NCBI RefSeq assembly: GCF_003667275.1
Contig: NZ_RCNV01000010.1
Span: 86,617-150,616 of the forward strand
Origin: Mesonia aquimarina
GTDB taxonomy: Bacteria; Bacteroidota; Bacteroidia; Flavobacteriales; Flavobacteriaceae
Reading direction: 5' to 3'
Length of the DNA: 64,000 bases
Shown: piece after piece, positions 63,931 through 64,000 of the stretch
How positions within the stretch are numbered: position 1 is the first letter of the stretch
Layout: each line of letters opens with the position of its first letter
Position numbers and translations under genes: made by a program
The notes under the pieces: generated by a model
Seen by the model: only the letters and a program-made list of their open reading frames with translations
Database searches by the model: none
What the model was told of the DNA's origin: nothing

Positions 63931-64000
63931 TTAGTATTTTCTTGTAATGAAAGCTAAAGTCGTAGTTAAGTCTTTTACCTCCAAGTTATGATGATTTGGT
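63931..64000 (-). CDS. Possible C-terminal fragment of a gene entering from the right
   Basis: On the minus strand a frame open to the window edge ends KDLTTTLAFITRKY then TAA at 63931-63933 (23 codons seen). It is too short to identify. The hairpin next to it and its IS-like loop raise the possibility of a transposase end, but this is weak. Confidence 0.25.
   Translation of the reverse strand, partial: PNHHNLEVKDLTTTLAFITRKY

Noticed and set aside
63873..64000. Complete insertion sequence at the right edge
   Set aside because: Only one hairpin with an IS-like loop and a 23-codon open frame are visible; too little to call.

Overview
The window looks like a chromosomal segment of a marine-type flavobacterium (Bacteroidota, Flavobacteriaceae). 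The evidence is a T9SS type A sorting domain on a secreted M4 protease, a UpxY/NusG-like antiterminator heading a glycan operon, a CarboxypepD_reg-type TonB-dependent receptor, a YtxJ bacillithiol-system protein, TAnnTTTG -7 promoter boxes and AT-rich coding DNA. No phage, CRISPR array, rRNA or tRNA was recognised.

Region 1 (1-18,630, minus strand) is the promoter-proximal half of a surface-polysaccharide operon. A near-ideal flavobacterial promoter (18,599-18,629) precedes upxY. After it come a GIY-YIG ORF, a winged-helix protein, rmlB, an S23-type four-helix-bundle ORF, rmlC, rmlD, rmlA, a tviC/wbpP-type epimerase, tviB, wecB, wecC, pseB, pseC, an aldo/keto reductase and an SDR cut by the window edge. 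Together these make dTDP-L-rhamnose, UDP-GlcNAcA/GalNAcA, UDP-ManNAcA and the first pseudaminic-acid intermediates. Glycosyltransferases, flippase and polymerase must lie beyond position 1.

Region 2 (19,640-26,270) is sulfate activation: cysD, a four-helix-bundle ORF, cysN, cysC overlapping a tandem DUF2061 gene, and an Rrf2 regulator. The regulator is divergent from a geranylgeranyl-reductase-like flavoprotein, across a 17-bp dyad.

Regions 1 and 2 share an odd feature. Most gaps (0.2-1.3 kb) are filled with degenerate 7-8-bp word arrays and palindromic repeats, in nearly the same order and polarity before each minus-strand gene. Some of this material also appears inside the tviB reading frame. 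Small ORFs (S23 bundles, GIY-YIG, cysC-DUF2061) are bracketed by copies of the repeats.

Region 3 (27,400-35,270) holds a PA2169-type protein, MscS, a PH-like membrane protein, a fused 2-oxoacid dehydrogenase E1, a third four-helix-bundle ORF, E2, and a decayed IS1182-family element with visible terminal repeats and a TGCA target duplication.

Region 4 (35,275-64,000) is compact housekeeping DNA: a Ca-repeat lipoprotein, cysteine desulfurase, TonB receptor, M23 peptidase, a coiled-coil protein, zapA, 6S RNA, rny, M3 peptidase, sterol desaturase, deoxynucleoside kinase, DUF6122, DUF202, SLC13 permease, clpB, ytxJ, fumarylacetoacetase, glyA, DUF2059, a lipoprotein, msrA, DUF4870, mnmE, a lipoprotein and the M4 protease. 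Two short palindromic elements carrying IS1182-like ends sit between convergent genes in regions 3 and 4.
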